A stretch of 64,000 bases of DNA from Verrucomicrobiia bacterium (lineage in GTDB: Bacteria; Verrucomicrobiota; Verrucomicrobiia; Limisphaerales; CAIMTB01): NCBI GenBank assembly GCA_019634625.1, contig JAHCBA010000005.1:62001-126000 (forward strand), read 5' to 3'. A program made the position numbers and the translations under genes. The notes beneath the pieces are model-generated. The model had not been told where the DNA came from. It saw only the letters and a list, made by a program, of their open reading frames with translations, and ran no database searches. Every line of letters begins with the position of its first letter. Position 1 is the first letter of the stretch. Below are positions 27,513 through 36,594 of the stretch, one piece after another.

Positions 27513-30500
27513 TCAAGGCGTCGGCGGGCGCAGCCGGAAGAACCGTTGCCCGGGTTCGACAGGGATCGTGATCCGCACGTTGAGGCCGTTGTCGTTCACC
27601 GCGCCGATGTCCTCCCAGCCATCCGGGTCATCGACGACCTCGCTCCACTGCAACACATGCCCTGTCAGCGCGGACGGCCAGTTCACGGTCACGGTCTCGT
27701 TCTGCAGCGCGTCCCGCTGCCAAGCCACGCGCAGTTGCTTGCCCTGCTCGGGCAGGCCGGTGGCGGAGATTTGATAGTTGCCGGTGCCACCCGCGGTGTT
27801 GTTGGCCACCACCACCAGGAAAATGCCGCTGTCCGGGGCGGTGAAGTTGAGCTGCGCCAGGCTGGCGTGCGTGTGGGAGCCGATGAACTGACCATCGGGA
27901 CCATAGAGCAGGAGCAACGGCGTCAGGCTCGTTGTGGTCACTTCCTGGACTTGCAGAGTGATGTTGTTCCCTTGATCCGCTTCAAACGTCCAGGGATCCA
28001 GATCGGCGAGTGTGACGGCGCCTTCATGGTTGCCGCCGTTGGTCAACGGCCCGCCCTCGTCCCCGCCGGGGATGATGAACGCGCCCGGGATCTTCAGGTA
28101 GTGGAGCCGGTAGGTGCCGATCAGGCCGGTTCCGAAACTGACCAGGGCAGTGTAGCTGCCCGCCACCCCGGTCACGAAGCTGATGCTGGCGTCATTGTGA
28201 GCCGAAGTGCTCGCGACCAACTCGCCATCGGGCCCATAGACACCCAATCGGAGCGTGGGTATGGCGGAGTTGCCCGAACCACCGGTGAGCGCGGCCAGGC
28301 GCAGGAGCACCTGCTCGCCCGCAGACACTTCAAAGGTCCAGGGATCCAGATCGGCGAGTGTGACGGCGCCTTCGTGGTTGCCGCCGTTGGCCAGCGGCCC
28401 ACCCTCGTCCCCGCCGGGGATGGTGAAGGCACTGGGAAGCTTCAAGTAGTGCAGGCGGTAGGTGCCGGTCAGGCCGGTTCCGAAACTGACCAGGGCAGTG
28501 TAACTGCCCGCCACCCCGGTCACGAAGCTGATGCTGGCGTCGTTGTGAGCCGAAGTGCTCGCGACCAACTCACCCTCGGGCCCATAGACACCCAATCGGA
28601 GCGTGGGTATGGCGGAGTTGCCCGAACCCCCGGTGAGCCCGGCCAGGCGCAGGAACACCTGCTCGCCCGCAGACACTTCAAAGGTCCAGGGATCCAGATC
28701 GGCCAGCGTAACGGCACCTTCGTGGTTGCCGCCGTTGGCCAGCGGCCCGCCCTCGTCCCCGCCGGGGATGGTGAAGGCACTGGGAAGCTTCAAGTAGTGC
28801 AGGCGATAGGTGCCGGTCAGGCCGGTTCCGAAACTGACCAGGGCAGTGTAGCTGCCCGCCACCCCGGTCACGAAGCTGATGCTGGCGTCGTTGTGAGCCG
28901 AAGTGCTCGCGACCAACTCACCCTCGGGCCCATAGACACCCAATCGGAGCGTGGGTATGGCGGAGTTGCCCGAACCGCCGGTGAGCCCGGCCAGGCGCAG
29001 GAACACCTGCTCGCCCGCAGACACTTCAAAGATCCAGGGGTCCTCCTCCCCTACCGCAATAGCCCCTTCGTGATTCCCGCCGTTTGTCAGGGTTGTTCCG
29101 TTCGCGGGCTCGGGCGAGAACGGCCCGGCTTCGAGCAGATAGTTGATCCGATAGTTGCCTGAACCTCCTATCAACAGGGAGTCCAGGACCACGTTGAACG
29201 TGCCGGTGGTCGGCAGGATGAGTTTGAGCGTGCTGGCCGAGGCACTGCCCGGGACGGTGTCCACGCTGTATCCGACCAGCGTGCCGTTGCCATCGTACAC
29301 CCTCGCGCGGGGTGCGTAGGTCGCGGCGCCCGTCAACTGAGTCAGGCCGAGCGTCACCCGGTCCCCGGCATTGGCGGTGAAGGTCCAAACGTCCAGGTCG
29401 CCGAGCGTGGTGCTGCCGTCCTGATTGCCGGTGACGAGCGGCATGCCATCGTCCAAGGGCGGGGTGATGAACGAGCCGGGCGATTTCAGATAGAACAGCC
29501 GGTAGTTGCCGGTGCCCTCGACCAGGCTGGAATCGAGCACGACCGTGAAGCTTCCTTCCTCGTCCGGCACAAAATCCAGCCGCGCTTCAGACGCATTCGA
29601 GTTGCTTGCGCCCGCCGCGTGGCCCACGAGGAGACCCCGGGCATCATAGACCTGGAGGCGTGGGGCGAAGGTGGCATCACCCGAAGTTTGCGCCGCGCGC
29701 AAAAATACGCGCTCGCCGGCCGCCGCTTCGAACGTCCACGCATCCATGTCACCGAGGCTGATCGCCCCATCGTGGTTCCCCCCGCTGGTGAGCGGGCCTC
29801 CCGTGTCGCCCGATGGCGTGGTCACGGCGCCTGGGAGTTGCAGCCGGTGAATCCGGTAATTGCCCGTGCCTTCGGCGGTGGCGGAGTCGATGGCGAGCAT
29901 GAACGTGCCCTCCGCCGTGGGTTGAAACAGCAGCCGCGCCTCGGAAGTGCTCGAGTTGGAACCACCAGCCGCCTCAGCCAGGAGTCCTCCATCAGCGCCG
30001 AACACGCGCATCCGGGGAACGAATCCCGTGCCGCCGGAGAGTTGTGCCAGCCGGAGCAGCACCGAGTTGCCCGTCGCCGCCTCGAAGCTCCAGACGTCCA
30101 GGTCGCCGATGGCGATGGCGCCTTCGGAGCGGGATTCGTTGGGCAGCGGGCCGCCGGTTTCGCCGGAGGGGACCGCGGCGTCCCCGGGTTGGCGCACGAA
30201 ATCCATGCGGTAGTTGCCGGTGCCATTGGCCAGTGCGGAATCCACGATGACCGTGAACGTCCCGGTGGAGGTGGCGACATGGTCCAGGCGGGCGGAAGAC
30301 GTCGAGGAATCACTGGCTCCGGCCGCCCGTCCGACCAGGTTTTGTCCGGCATCGAAGACGCGGAGGCGCGGGGCGAAAGTCGTGCCGCCGCTGGTCTGGC
30401 TGGCGCGCAGGTAAATGCGATCACCCTCCTGGGCGGTGAAGGTCCATGTGTCCTCGTCCCCGGCAGGAGAGATGGCGTCGCTGTGATTGCCGGCGTGGGT

Positions 30501-30758
30501 GAGGGGGCCGTCAGCCCGCACCGTGAGCAACCCGGCCATCAGCATTGACAGCGAAACAGTCAGCGCCTTGACGGCAGAAGCCCGGGCATGAAGAACGGTC
30601 GGCGTTGAGATCCGCGGCTGGAAATCAGTCAGGGAAGCGCGCAGACGCCGATTCGGCGACAGAGGCTCAAGGACGGGGCCAAGGGGAGTTCGCGCCGGGC
30701 GTAATTGCCCGTGGGAAGATTGCGCTGTCGGTGGTACTTCAGGGGTGGGCTTTATCAT
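27513..30758 (-). CDS. Secreted protein with eight pre-peptidase-C-type (PPC) repeats
   Basis: Up to 1081 residues; the start is uncertain because the hydrophobic leader 'VKALTVSLSMLMAGLLTVRA' lies 62 residues in, and no ATG directly precedes it. Eight repeats of about 115-120 residues follow, each beginning like 'GGPLANGGNHEGAVTLADLD' and 'PWTFEVSAGEQVFLRLAGL', the PPC beta-sandwich. Units five to seven are almost identical in DNA as well. The end 'LQWSEVVDDPDGWEDIG...GQRFFRLRPPTP' is the shared C-terminal module. There is no peptidase domain, so it is probably an adhesin or carbohydrate-binding surface protein. It is upstream of the CsgG-like gene with a 167-base gap. Confidence 0.85.
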   Translation of the reverse strand: MIKPTPEVPPTAQSSHGQLRPARTPLGPVLEPLSPNRRLRASLTDFQPRISTPTVLHARASAVKALTVSLSMLMAGLLTVRADGPLTHAGNHSDAISPAGDEDTWTFTAQEGDRIYLRASQTSGGTTFAPRLRVFDAGQNLVGRAAGASDSSTSSARLDHVATSTGTFTVIVDSALANGTGNYRMDFVRQPGDAAVPSGETGGPLPNESRSEGAIAIGDLDVWSFEAATGNSVLLRLAQLSGGTGFVPRMRVFGADGGLLAEAAGGSNSSTSEARLLFQPTAEGTFMLAIDSATAEGTGNYRIHRLQLPGAVTTPSGDTGGPLTSGGNHDGAISLGDMDAWTFEAAAGERVFLRAAQTSGDATFAPRLQVYDARGLLVGHAAGASNSNASEARLDFVPDEEGSFTVVLDSSLVEGTGNYRLFYLKSPGSFITPPLDDGMPLVTGNQDGSTTLGDLDVWTFTANAGDRVTLGLTQLTGAATYAPRARVYDGNGTLVGYSVDTVPGSASASTLKLILPTTGTFNVVLDSLLIGGSGNYRINYLLEAGPFSPEPANGTTLTNGGNHEGAIAVGEEDPWIFEVSAGEQVFLRLAGLTGGSGNSAIPTLRLGVYGPEGELVASTSAHNDASISFVTGVAGSYTALVSFGTGLTGTYRLHYLKLPSAFTIPGGDEGGPLANGGNHEGAVTLADLDPWTFEVSAGEQVFLRLAGLTGGSGNSAIPTLRLGVYGPEGELVASTSAHNDASISFVTGVAGSYTALVSFGTGLTGTYRLHYLKLPSAFTIPGGDEGGPLANGGNHEGAVTLADLDPWTFEVSAGEQVLLRLAALTGGSGNSAIPTLRLGVYGPDGELVASTSAHNDASISFVTGVAGSYTALVSFGTGLIGTYRLHYLKIPGAFIIPGGDEGGPLTNGGNHEGAVTLADLDPWTFEADQGNNITLQVQEVTTTSLTPLLLLYGPDGQFIGSHTHASLAQLNFTAPDSGIFLVVVANNTAGGTGNYQISATGLPEQGKQLRVAWQRDALQNETVTVNWPSALTGHVLQWSEVVDDPDGWEDIGAVNDNGLNVRITIPVEPGQRFFRLRPPTP
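28000..29040. repeat. 348-bp tandem repeats inside the PPC gene
   Basis: Three consecutive units at a constant 348-bp spacing (for example the string GTCCAGGGATCCAGATCGGC near 28337 and 28685) are nearly identical, including synonymous sites; the third repeat near 29033 diverges at its edge. Each unit codes 116 residues. The near-identity implies recent duplication or gene conversion, and the copy number may vary between strains. Confidence 0.88.
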
Positions 30759-30883
30759 GTGATCGTGGAAATGGGCGTCGTTGTCGGGTCGCAGCAGAGC
30801 GCAGCACGGCGGAAAACGTCCGCACGTTGTCAGGGCCGGTCGAAAAGGGTGCGGATTCCGGGAGGGTCCAGAGTTCCGATGAC

Positions 30884-31777
30884 CTATTCCGGAACAACCT
30901 CAGCCTTGAAGTAGCCGGGTGTCCCGAACTCCCGAGTCGAGAAGAGGTGATAGAGGGTGTCCCCGGTGCCCACGAACGGGGCCGCGACCGGGCTCCAGTT
31001 GGCCAGATCGGGGGAGCGGAGAAGCTGGTAGGTGGTTCCGGGTACGGTGGGCGTCCCGATTTCAATGGCGGTTGCGGAAGTCATCACCCATTCCGCCGGC
31101 TCGATCTGGATGGAGTGAACCAGCGTGTCGTAGAAGATGTCCCCGGCGGCATCCACTGCGAAATCGACCCTGTCGCCCTCCTTCAGTCCAACACCAAAGC
31201 TGTAGCCGGAACCCGCCGTGTCGCCCCCGCTCACCAGGCGTTCGAACACCTTCCGTCCGTTGATGTACACGGTGAACCGGACGCCATTGCCGCCGGCGGA
31301 ATGTTTGGCGAGGTGACCAGAGATGCGCACCAGGCCCGTCGTCCCGCTGATCCACCGCCGGATCGCCCAATGTTCCTGAGCGTCCCCGGCATGGGGATGC
31401 GCGCTGGTGGCGGTGACTTCGGTCCAGAACGAGCCGATCCTCCAGGCAGGGCTCCCGAGGTTGCCCGGTTCGAAGACAGGGAATGGAGTGAAGTCGTGTT
31501 CGGGATCATAACCGGGTGTCGTGTCGGCGGTGACATTGTAGTAGCCGTAATGCCAGTTGTTGGCGCCCTGGACGTTCGAGAATCCGGACACGGAATCCGC
31601 AATGGGCTGGGCGGAGGCCGAAGCGCAAAAAAATGCCAGGATCAGTCCGGCAGGGAGGCGTTTCACGGACGCGAGGACGGCAGATCGAGCCTGGGACTCC
31701 ACGCGGGACAATCGCCAGTCCATGGAGGCGGAAGAGGGTCGGCGACTTCGGACTGGGTGGCTTTCTGGCGAGGTCAT
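30884..31777 (-). CDS. Secreted beta-sandwich protein with C-terminal SxDLxxW module
   Basis: 297 residues from ATG 31777, or 279 from ATG 31723; the leader is 'LPAGLILAFFCASASAQ'. The body ('NNWHYGYYNVTADTTPGYDP', 'TGLVRISGHLAKHSAGGNGV', 'VDFAVDAAGDIFYDTLVHSI') resembles lectin-like or carbohydrate-binding sandwiches that Verrucomicrobiota and Planctomycetota attach to secreted proteins. The C-terminus 'TYQLLRSPDLANWSPVAAP' ending 'GYFKAEVV' is the shared module. It lies just downstream of the kinase-regulator pair at 31933-35855 on the same strand, with an 18-bp palindrome in the gap, so it may be a direct target of that system. Confidence 0.78.
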   Translation of the reverse strand: MTSPESHPVRSRRPSSASMDWRLSRVESQARSAVLASVKRLPAGLILAFFCASASAQPIADSVSGFSNVQGANNWHYGYYNVTADTTPGYDPEHDFTPFPVFEPGNLGSPAWRIGSFWTEVTATSAHPHAGDAQEHWAIRRWISGTTGLVRISGHLAKHSAGGNGVRFTVYINGRKVFERLVSGGDTAGSGYSFGVGLKEGDRVDFAVDAAGDIFYDTLVHSIQIEPAEWVMTSATAIEIGTPTVPGTTYQLLRSPDLANWSPVAAPFVGTGDTLYHLFSTREFGTPGYFKAEVVPE

Positions 31778-31888
31778 TCTTGAAGTGGCGGTGTGTTGGG
31801 CCTTCAGGGGCTTGAGAAGCATGCCAGCGGGCCGGGTCGTCCGGGAATACTCCTTGCGGGTGATGCCGGGTGGCCGGCACGACCTCCC

Positions 31889-31906
31889 GACCCCTCGCGA
31901 GGGGTC
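31889..31906. promoter_or_regulatory. 18-bp perfect palindrome, possible operator
   Basis: GACCCCTCGCGAGGGGTC is a perfect inverted repeat located 26 bases after the regulator gene's end and about 110 bases before the start of the secreted-protein gene (minus strand). It could be a binding site for the LuxR-type regulator encoded next door, or a weak hairpin; no T-run follows on the minus strand, which argues against a simple terminator. Confidence 0.45.
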
Positions 31907-31932
31907 ACGCGGGAAGGTGAGGGCGGATCCGG

Positions 31933-32589
31933 CTATTCGTCGGGGAGGGGTGGAAGACCCTGAACCTTGAGCACCGCCTCGCGCATCGAGTTCACACCCA
32001 GTTTCCGGTAGATGTGGCTGCAGTGCTTCTTGACGGTGTTGATCTCGATGCCGAGTTCCAGGGCGATCTCGCCCTGTTGTTTGCCTCGGGAACCGTGACG
32101 GAGCACGTCCCATTCACGGGGAGTGAGGCCGTGATCGCCGGGGGGAACCGCCAGGAGGTACCGCTGCGCCAGGTTCCAGAGCCGGCAGGCGACGGAAGGG
32201 CTCATGGCCGGTGCACGGTCCGCGAGGACATCCTCCAACCCGGCGATCAGATGAGCCTTTTCGCGCTTCACGATGTATCCGCAGGCTCCGGCATGGATGG
32301 CGCGCGAGATGGCGGTGTCGTTTTCAACGACCGTGAGCATGACCACCCGGGCTCCGGGCAACGCCCGTTTGAGCGGCGCAATGAGTTTGATGCCGTCATC
32401 GTCGGCGCCGAGGACGATGTCCAACAGGATGATGTCCGGTTTCGCATCGGGGATGCGTTCGAGGGCGTCCTCGGCGCTGCCGCAGTCGGCGACGACCGAC
32501 CATCCGTCCCGGGCATCGAGGGTGGACCGCAGCAGGCTCCGCAACGGGTCGGAGTCTTCGACCAGGGCGATTCGAACCTGGCGACTCAT
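31933..32589 (-). CDS. NarL/LuxR-type response regulator
   Basis: 218 residues from ATG 32589. Receiver domain with 'LVEDSD' acidic pocket, phospho-acceptor Asp in 'IILLDIVLG' (about residue 57), switch Thr in 'VMLTVVE' and Lys in 'GYIVKRE'. The C-terminal LuxR helix-turn-helix is 'LTPREWDVLRHGSRGKQQGE' then 'IALELGIEINTVKKHCSHIY'. The ATG overlaps the stop of the sensor kinase gene (ATGA), which makes the two a cognate pair. Likely targets are the secreted-protein genes immediately downstream. Confidence 0.93.
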   Translation of the reverse strand: MSRQVRIALVEDSDPLRSLLRSTLDARDGWSVVADCGSAEDALERIPDAKPDIILLDIVLGADDDGIKLIAPLKRALPGARVVMLTVVENDTAISRAIHAGACGYIVKREKAHLIAGLEDVLADRAPAMSPSVACRLWNLAQRYLLAVPPGDHGLTPREWDVLRHGSRGKQQGEIALELGIEINTVKKHCSHIYRKLGVNSMREAVLKVQGLPPLPDE

Positions 32590-35500
32590 CGGGATCCGAA
32601 CGCCTTCGGATTGGGGAGGCTCATGGGCACGACAAGCCGGACCTCGACGCCGCAACCCGGCCGGGAGCGGATTTCGCAGTGACCGCCGAGTTCGGCACAA
32701 CGGGTTCGGAGGTTCCGAAGGCCGCGTCCCCGGACGAACGACTGCCCGGAGGAGGGAACGCCGGGCTCGCCATCGAACCCGCATCCGTTGTCTTCGATGG
32801 ACAGTTCGAGCAAACCTTCCCGGACTCGCAACCGGATGGAGACATGGGTGGCGTGGGCGTGCTGGACGACATTGCGAAGGGCTTCCTTGAACATGCCGGC
32901 GACATCCCGACGCAGATGGACGGCCACCGGGACATCGGGCAGATCGGGCGGGATGTCCGCCTTCAGGGTCAGTCCGGCGGCGCCGAGGAACCGGCTGGCA
33001 TGGTCGATGATGAATCCGGCCAGGCTGGGGAGGGTATCGTGTTCCGGATGGACGGCCCAGATCAGGTCACCGAGTTCGCCCAGGGACTCGCGAACGTGAT
33101 GCTCAACGCCGGTCCCGCCGGTAAAGGCCGCCGCCGTCAGTCGTGAACCGAGATGATCGTGCAAATCGCGGGCGATCCGCGCGCGCTCGGTTTCCAGGGC
33201 ATGCCGGCGCTCGGCATCGAGGCGGCGGCGCTGGCGGCGCAACCGCCAGATCACCGCAGCCGCGGTGCCTCCGAACAGGCCCAACCCACAAGTGAGGTAA
33301 AAGGGCCGGCTCTCCCATAAGAAGGGAGTCAGGCGGAACGCCACCACGGCGTCGTCCTCGCTCCAGCGGCCCTCGTGATTCCGCGCCTGAACCCGGAAGC
33401 GGTACCGGCCCGGTCGGAGGTTCGCATAGCTCGCACGGCGGACGGAGCCGGCCTCGATCCAATCGGGATCGTGGCCATCCAGCCGGTAGCGGAGGAGCAC
33501 GCGCTCGGGCGAATGCAGACTGGTGGCGGTAAAGCGAAACTCGAGGTGGCGTCCCTGCCCGGAACGAAGATCGATCGCCGCTTCGGCCCCACGCGCGGCC
33601 TCCGGGCGGGGTAACCGGTCCGCGACGGAGTGGAACGGAGCAAGGTTCAGGATCTCCCCATCCGCGATCGCACTTTCGATATGGACCTGGGGCGGTGGGG
33701 CGGTGGGGCATTCGGAAGGATCCACCACCACCAGGGACCCATCCTTCGAGAACCACAGGCGACCGTCGCTGCCTTTGATACACGTTTGAGCGCCGACCCG
33801 GCCCCGGAGGGTCGCGACGCCATCCGCGGTTCCGAAGATGGCGACGGCAGGCTGACGCGCGGGTTCCCGCAACCAAAGCCTCAGTTCGTCCAGCGCAACC
33901 CGGACCACGCCCGCATCGCAACTCATCCACAGGCGTCCGGAATCGTCTTCGAGGATGCCGTGAATGGCCAGTTGAGGAAGGCCGGACTCCGGACCGAACC
34001 GTGCGAACTCGCCCATCGCGAACCGTTGCAGACCCTGCCGCGTCCCCAGCCAGAGTTCTCCTTCTTCCGTGGCATGCAGGGCGATCACGGCGGTGTCGCC
34101 CCGGTCGAACGGTTCCGTCAGGCCCTCGATGCGGCCGGTGGGGTCGAGCCGGTACAGTCCGCCCTGGGTTCCGATCCAGAGGTTGGTCCGGCGGTCCTCG
34201 ATGAACGCATGGATCCCCGGGAACTCGAAATCACCCATCGGCACGGCCCGGGTCGCGTCGGCGGCAAGAAAAAGACGATTCGAAGTGCCAAGCCAGAGCC
34301 CGCCCGAACGGCTGGCGTGCAGCGCCCGCAACTCGCCCAGTTCCTGAAAGCGGCGCGGAAACGGGTCCCCGGGTTCCGATTCAGGGGATTGCAGCGGCAA
34401 CCGAAAGAGCCCGCCAGAACTGTGACTCGCCCAAGTGCCATCGGACGAACCGGCCAACACGAGCGGGTACTGGAGCAGCCGGGTGCGCACGTTGAAGAGG
34501 CGTTGCGTGTCGAGGATGGCTAACTCCTGGCCCGACCAGCGTCCGAAGAAGTAAAGACCCCCGAGCCAGAGGGCTCCTGCCGGATCCTCCGCCAAGGAAA
34601 AATGGCCCCGGGTTGACGGTCCATCGAACGACAGGACCGCAAAAGGCAGGGCACGCACCCGGGCGAGACCGTCCCAGCCACCCGCCCAGACCGCACCGTC
34701 GCGATCCACCCAGATGCACAGTTTGATTCCCATCATCGGGCCGACGGGGACGGGGAGAATCCTCCCTTGTTCCTCCACCAGTCGAAACAAGCTGCCAAGA
34801 TGATCGACATAGTCGGACCCGTTGGTGGCCCAGATGTTGCCCTGACCATCCTCCGCGAGGCCAATGCTGGTACGTACCTCCCGGATATCGAGGCGAACGG
34901 GCGATGCATCCGGTGAGTTCAGCAGCGCGATGCCATGAGTGGAGGCAATCCACAGGCGCTGCCGGCGGTCGAGGAGCAACCCGAGAACGTCGATGGGCGC
35001 CGCTCTCGTTCTCAAGTCGGAATGGGTCCAGGCCCGAAGAACCTGGCGCGACGCCGTGTCGTAATAGGTCACCGAACCGGGCGTGCCGAGCCACACTCTG
35101 CCGTCGGCCGCTTCGGCGAGCGACAGGACCCGGCTGACCCCGGGGATCTCCATCCATTGAACGCCGTCGCCCTCCCAAAGACCCAGGCCGCGATCCGCGC
35201 CGATCCAGAATCCGCCCGCAGCGCGCCCGGCAATGGCGTTGATCGCTTCGCCCTGCAATTCCATGTCTCCGGGAAACCGGACGAACTGACCTCCTGCGCG
35301 GCAGAGGACCCCGTTTCCCGTGCCAATCCACAGCCGGCCCTCCGGGTCCTCGTACAGGCAGCGTCCGATGGATCGATGGTCCCGCAGCTCGGGAGTGTTC
35401 CCCGCGTCGAACGTGGTGAAGCGGACGCCGTCGAAGCGCACCAGGGCGCGGACTTTGCCCATCCAGAGGAAACCATCGCGGGTCTGAAGAAGGGAAAGGA

Positions 35501-35855
35501 TCCTGTGAGCGGGCAGTCCGCCTTCCACGTTCCAACGATCGATGACGTATCTGGGCTGCGGCCGCGCCGGCGGGCTGCCTGCCCGTGGATCCCCCCAGAA
35601 CGCGACTCCGATCCCAGCCGCGGTGCCTTCCTGGACCGGAGATTCATTATCGAACACGACATTGGTGACTCGATTCCCATAGACGACGGAAGTGATGCGG
35701 TGTGGCGTCAAGGTCACCATGGGCGCACCGCTGAGTTCGACCGCCATCTGACTGACTCGAAACGGAGGGGATTCCATGAGTCCGACCGATTCGGTCGAGG
35801 CAAGCGTCCCGCCCGATGTCAGCAGCATCCCGACACCCAGCCGAAGTCGCATCAT
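32586..35855 (-). CDS. Propeller-sensor histidine kinase (two-component propeller, Y_Y_Y, HisKA_3)
   Basis: 1089 residues from the ATG pair at 35855/35852, chosen for the leader 'RLRLGVGMLLTSGGTLAS'. A large periplasmic region holds two-component regulator propeller repeats from about 100 to 730 ('ILSLLQTRDGFLWMGKVRAL', 'DPEGRLWIGTGNGV', 'EDRRTNLWIGTQGGLYRLD'), then a Y_Y_Y domain ('YRLDGHDPDWIEAGSVRRAS'), and one membrane helix near 850-870. The cytosolic part has the HisKA_3 His in 'ARIARDLHDHLGSRLTA' and HATPase motifs 'EALRNVVQHAHAT' and 'EDNGCGFDG'. This architecture commonly senses polysaccharide fragments in Bacteroidota; the ligand here is unknown. ATGA-coupled to its regulator. Confidence 0.93.
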   Translation of the reverse strand: MMRLRLGVGMLLTSGGTLASTESVGLMESPPFRVSQMAVELSGAPMVTLTPHRITSVVYGNRVTNVVFDNESPVQEGTAAGIGVAFWGDPRAGSPPARPQPRYVIDRWNVEGGLPAHRILSLLQTRDGFLWMGKVRALVRFDGVRFTTFDAGNTPELRDHRSIGRCLYEDPEGRLWIGTGNGVLCRAGGQFVRFPGDMELQGEAINAIAGRAAGGFWIGADRGLGLWEGDGVQWMEIPGVSRVLSLAEAADGRVWLGTPGSVTYYDTASRQVLRAWTHSDLRTRAAPIDVLGLLLDRRQRLWIASTHGIALLNSPDASPVRLDIREVRTSIGLAEDGQGNIWATNGSDYVDHLGSLFRLVEEQGRILPVPVGPMMGIKLCIWVDRDGAVWAGGWDGLARVRALPFAVLSFDGPSTRGHFSLAEDPAGALWLGGLYFFGRWSGQELAILDTQRLFNVRTRLLQYPLVLAGSSDGTWASHSSGGLFRLPLQSPESEPGDPFPRRFQELGELRALHASRSGGLWLGTSNRLFLAADATRAVPMGDFEFPGIHAFIEDRRTNLWIGTQGGLYRLDPTGRIEGLTEPFDRGDTAVIALHATEEGELWLGTRQGLQRFAMGEFARFGPESGLPQLAIHGILEDDSGRLWMSCDAGVVRVALDELRLWLREPARQPAVAIFGTADGVATLRGRVGAQTCIKGSDGRLWFSKDGSLVVVDPSECPTAPPPQVHIESAIADGEILNLAPFHSVADRLPRPEAARGAEAAIDLRSGQGRHLEFRFTATSLHSPERVLLRYRLDGHDPDWIEAGSVRRASYANLRPGRYRFRVQARNHEGRWSEDDAVVAFRLTPFLWESRPFYLTCGLGLFGGTAAAVIWRLRRQRRRLDAERRHALETERARIARDLHDHLGSRLTAAAFTGGTGVEHHVRESLGELGDLIWAVHPEHDTLPSLAGFIIDHASRFLGAAGLTLKADIPPDLPDVPVAVHLRRDVAGMFKEALRNVVQHAHATHVSIRLRVREGLLELSIEDNGCGFDGEPGVPSSGQSFVRGRGLRNLRTRCAELGGHCEIRSRPGCGVEVRLVVPMSLPNPKAFGSR

Positions 35856-36218
35856 CAGACCCGACCTCGTACATGGTGCCGGCATCGGGAACCCTCCCCA
35901 ACCCTCTCGATGTTCGCGGTCATCCCGGACGCCACCGCAGGACAACCGGCGACCTGACCGGCCGTGAAATGACCCGGGCTCATGGACCTGGATCTCGCGG
36001 AATCCATGCCCACGGCTCTACACCGTCCGATTCCTTCAAGCCAAGCCTCTTCAGGCCCCGTGGCAACGGCTCCGATCGCCGGAGGAGAAGTCCCCGACCG
36101 CGCCCCATGGAATGCTGCGATCGTTCGCGCTCTCCACAGGCGCATCCGCCGAGGGACCCCCGGGCAATAAGTCGGAGGACTTGTGCGATGCGGGAATCCT
36201 CCCCGAACCGTCCACCGG
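35856..36218. other. Intergenic region
   Basis: Spacer between the sensor kinase start and the DUF1428 stop. It should contain the kinase promoter. I see no conserved frame, no palindromic element of the families described here, and no RNA gene. Confidence 0.4.
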
Positions 36219-36581
36219 CTAGGCCTCGACGAAGCACTTGAACCCGCCGAAAGCCATCCGCTTGTAGTCGAAGATCGGATGCTCCGGGTCGCACATCGCC
36301 TTGATCCGCGGATCGGCCATGATCTTGGCGTTGACCTCGTCGCGATGCTCACGAGAGCGGTACACGATATAGGCCATCACGACCTTCTCGTTCGGCCCGG
36401 CACCGGCCATCCTCGGAAACGGGACCATGTCCTGGGCCTCCATGTCGTCACCAATCGCCTCGACGTATTCGAGGGCACCGTGCTCTTTCCAGATCGCGGC
36501 CGCCTTGGATGCCGTTTCTCGGTAGACCTCCACTTTGTCGTCGGGCAGCGGGAGGACGAATCCATCGATGTACTTGCTCAT
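36219..36581 (-). CDS. DUF1428 family protein (YbaA-like)
   Basis: 120 residues, typical for the family. It is a ferredoxin-like alpha-beta barrel related to antibiotic-monooxygenase-like folds: 'MSKYIDGFVLPLPDDKVEVY', 'EAIGDDMEAQDMVPFPRMAG', 'VVMAYIVYRSREHRDEVNAK' and the closing 'FDYKRMAFGGFKCFVEA' are near-invariant in DUF1428. The biochemical function is not established. The ATG at 36581 lies 13 bases downstream of the PQQ-like propeller gene's stop on the same strand, so the two may be co-transcribed. Confidence 0.92.
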   Translation of the reverse strand: MSKYIDGFVLPLPDDKVEVYRETASKAAAIWKEHGALEYVEAIGDDMEAQDMVPFPRMAGAGPNEKVVMAYIVYRSREHRDEVNAKIMADPRIKAMCDPEHPIFDYKRMAFGGFKCFVEA

Positions 36582-36594
36582 GGGTCAACTGGTT

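Noticed and set aside
30605-31783. Plus-strand frame across 30605-31783
   Set aside because: It overlaps a minus-strand gene with leader and C-terminal module; the plus product has no motif or plausible start context.
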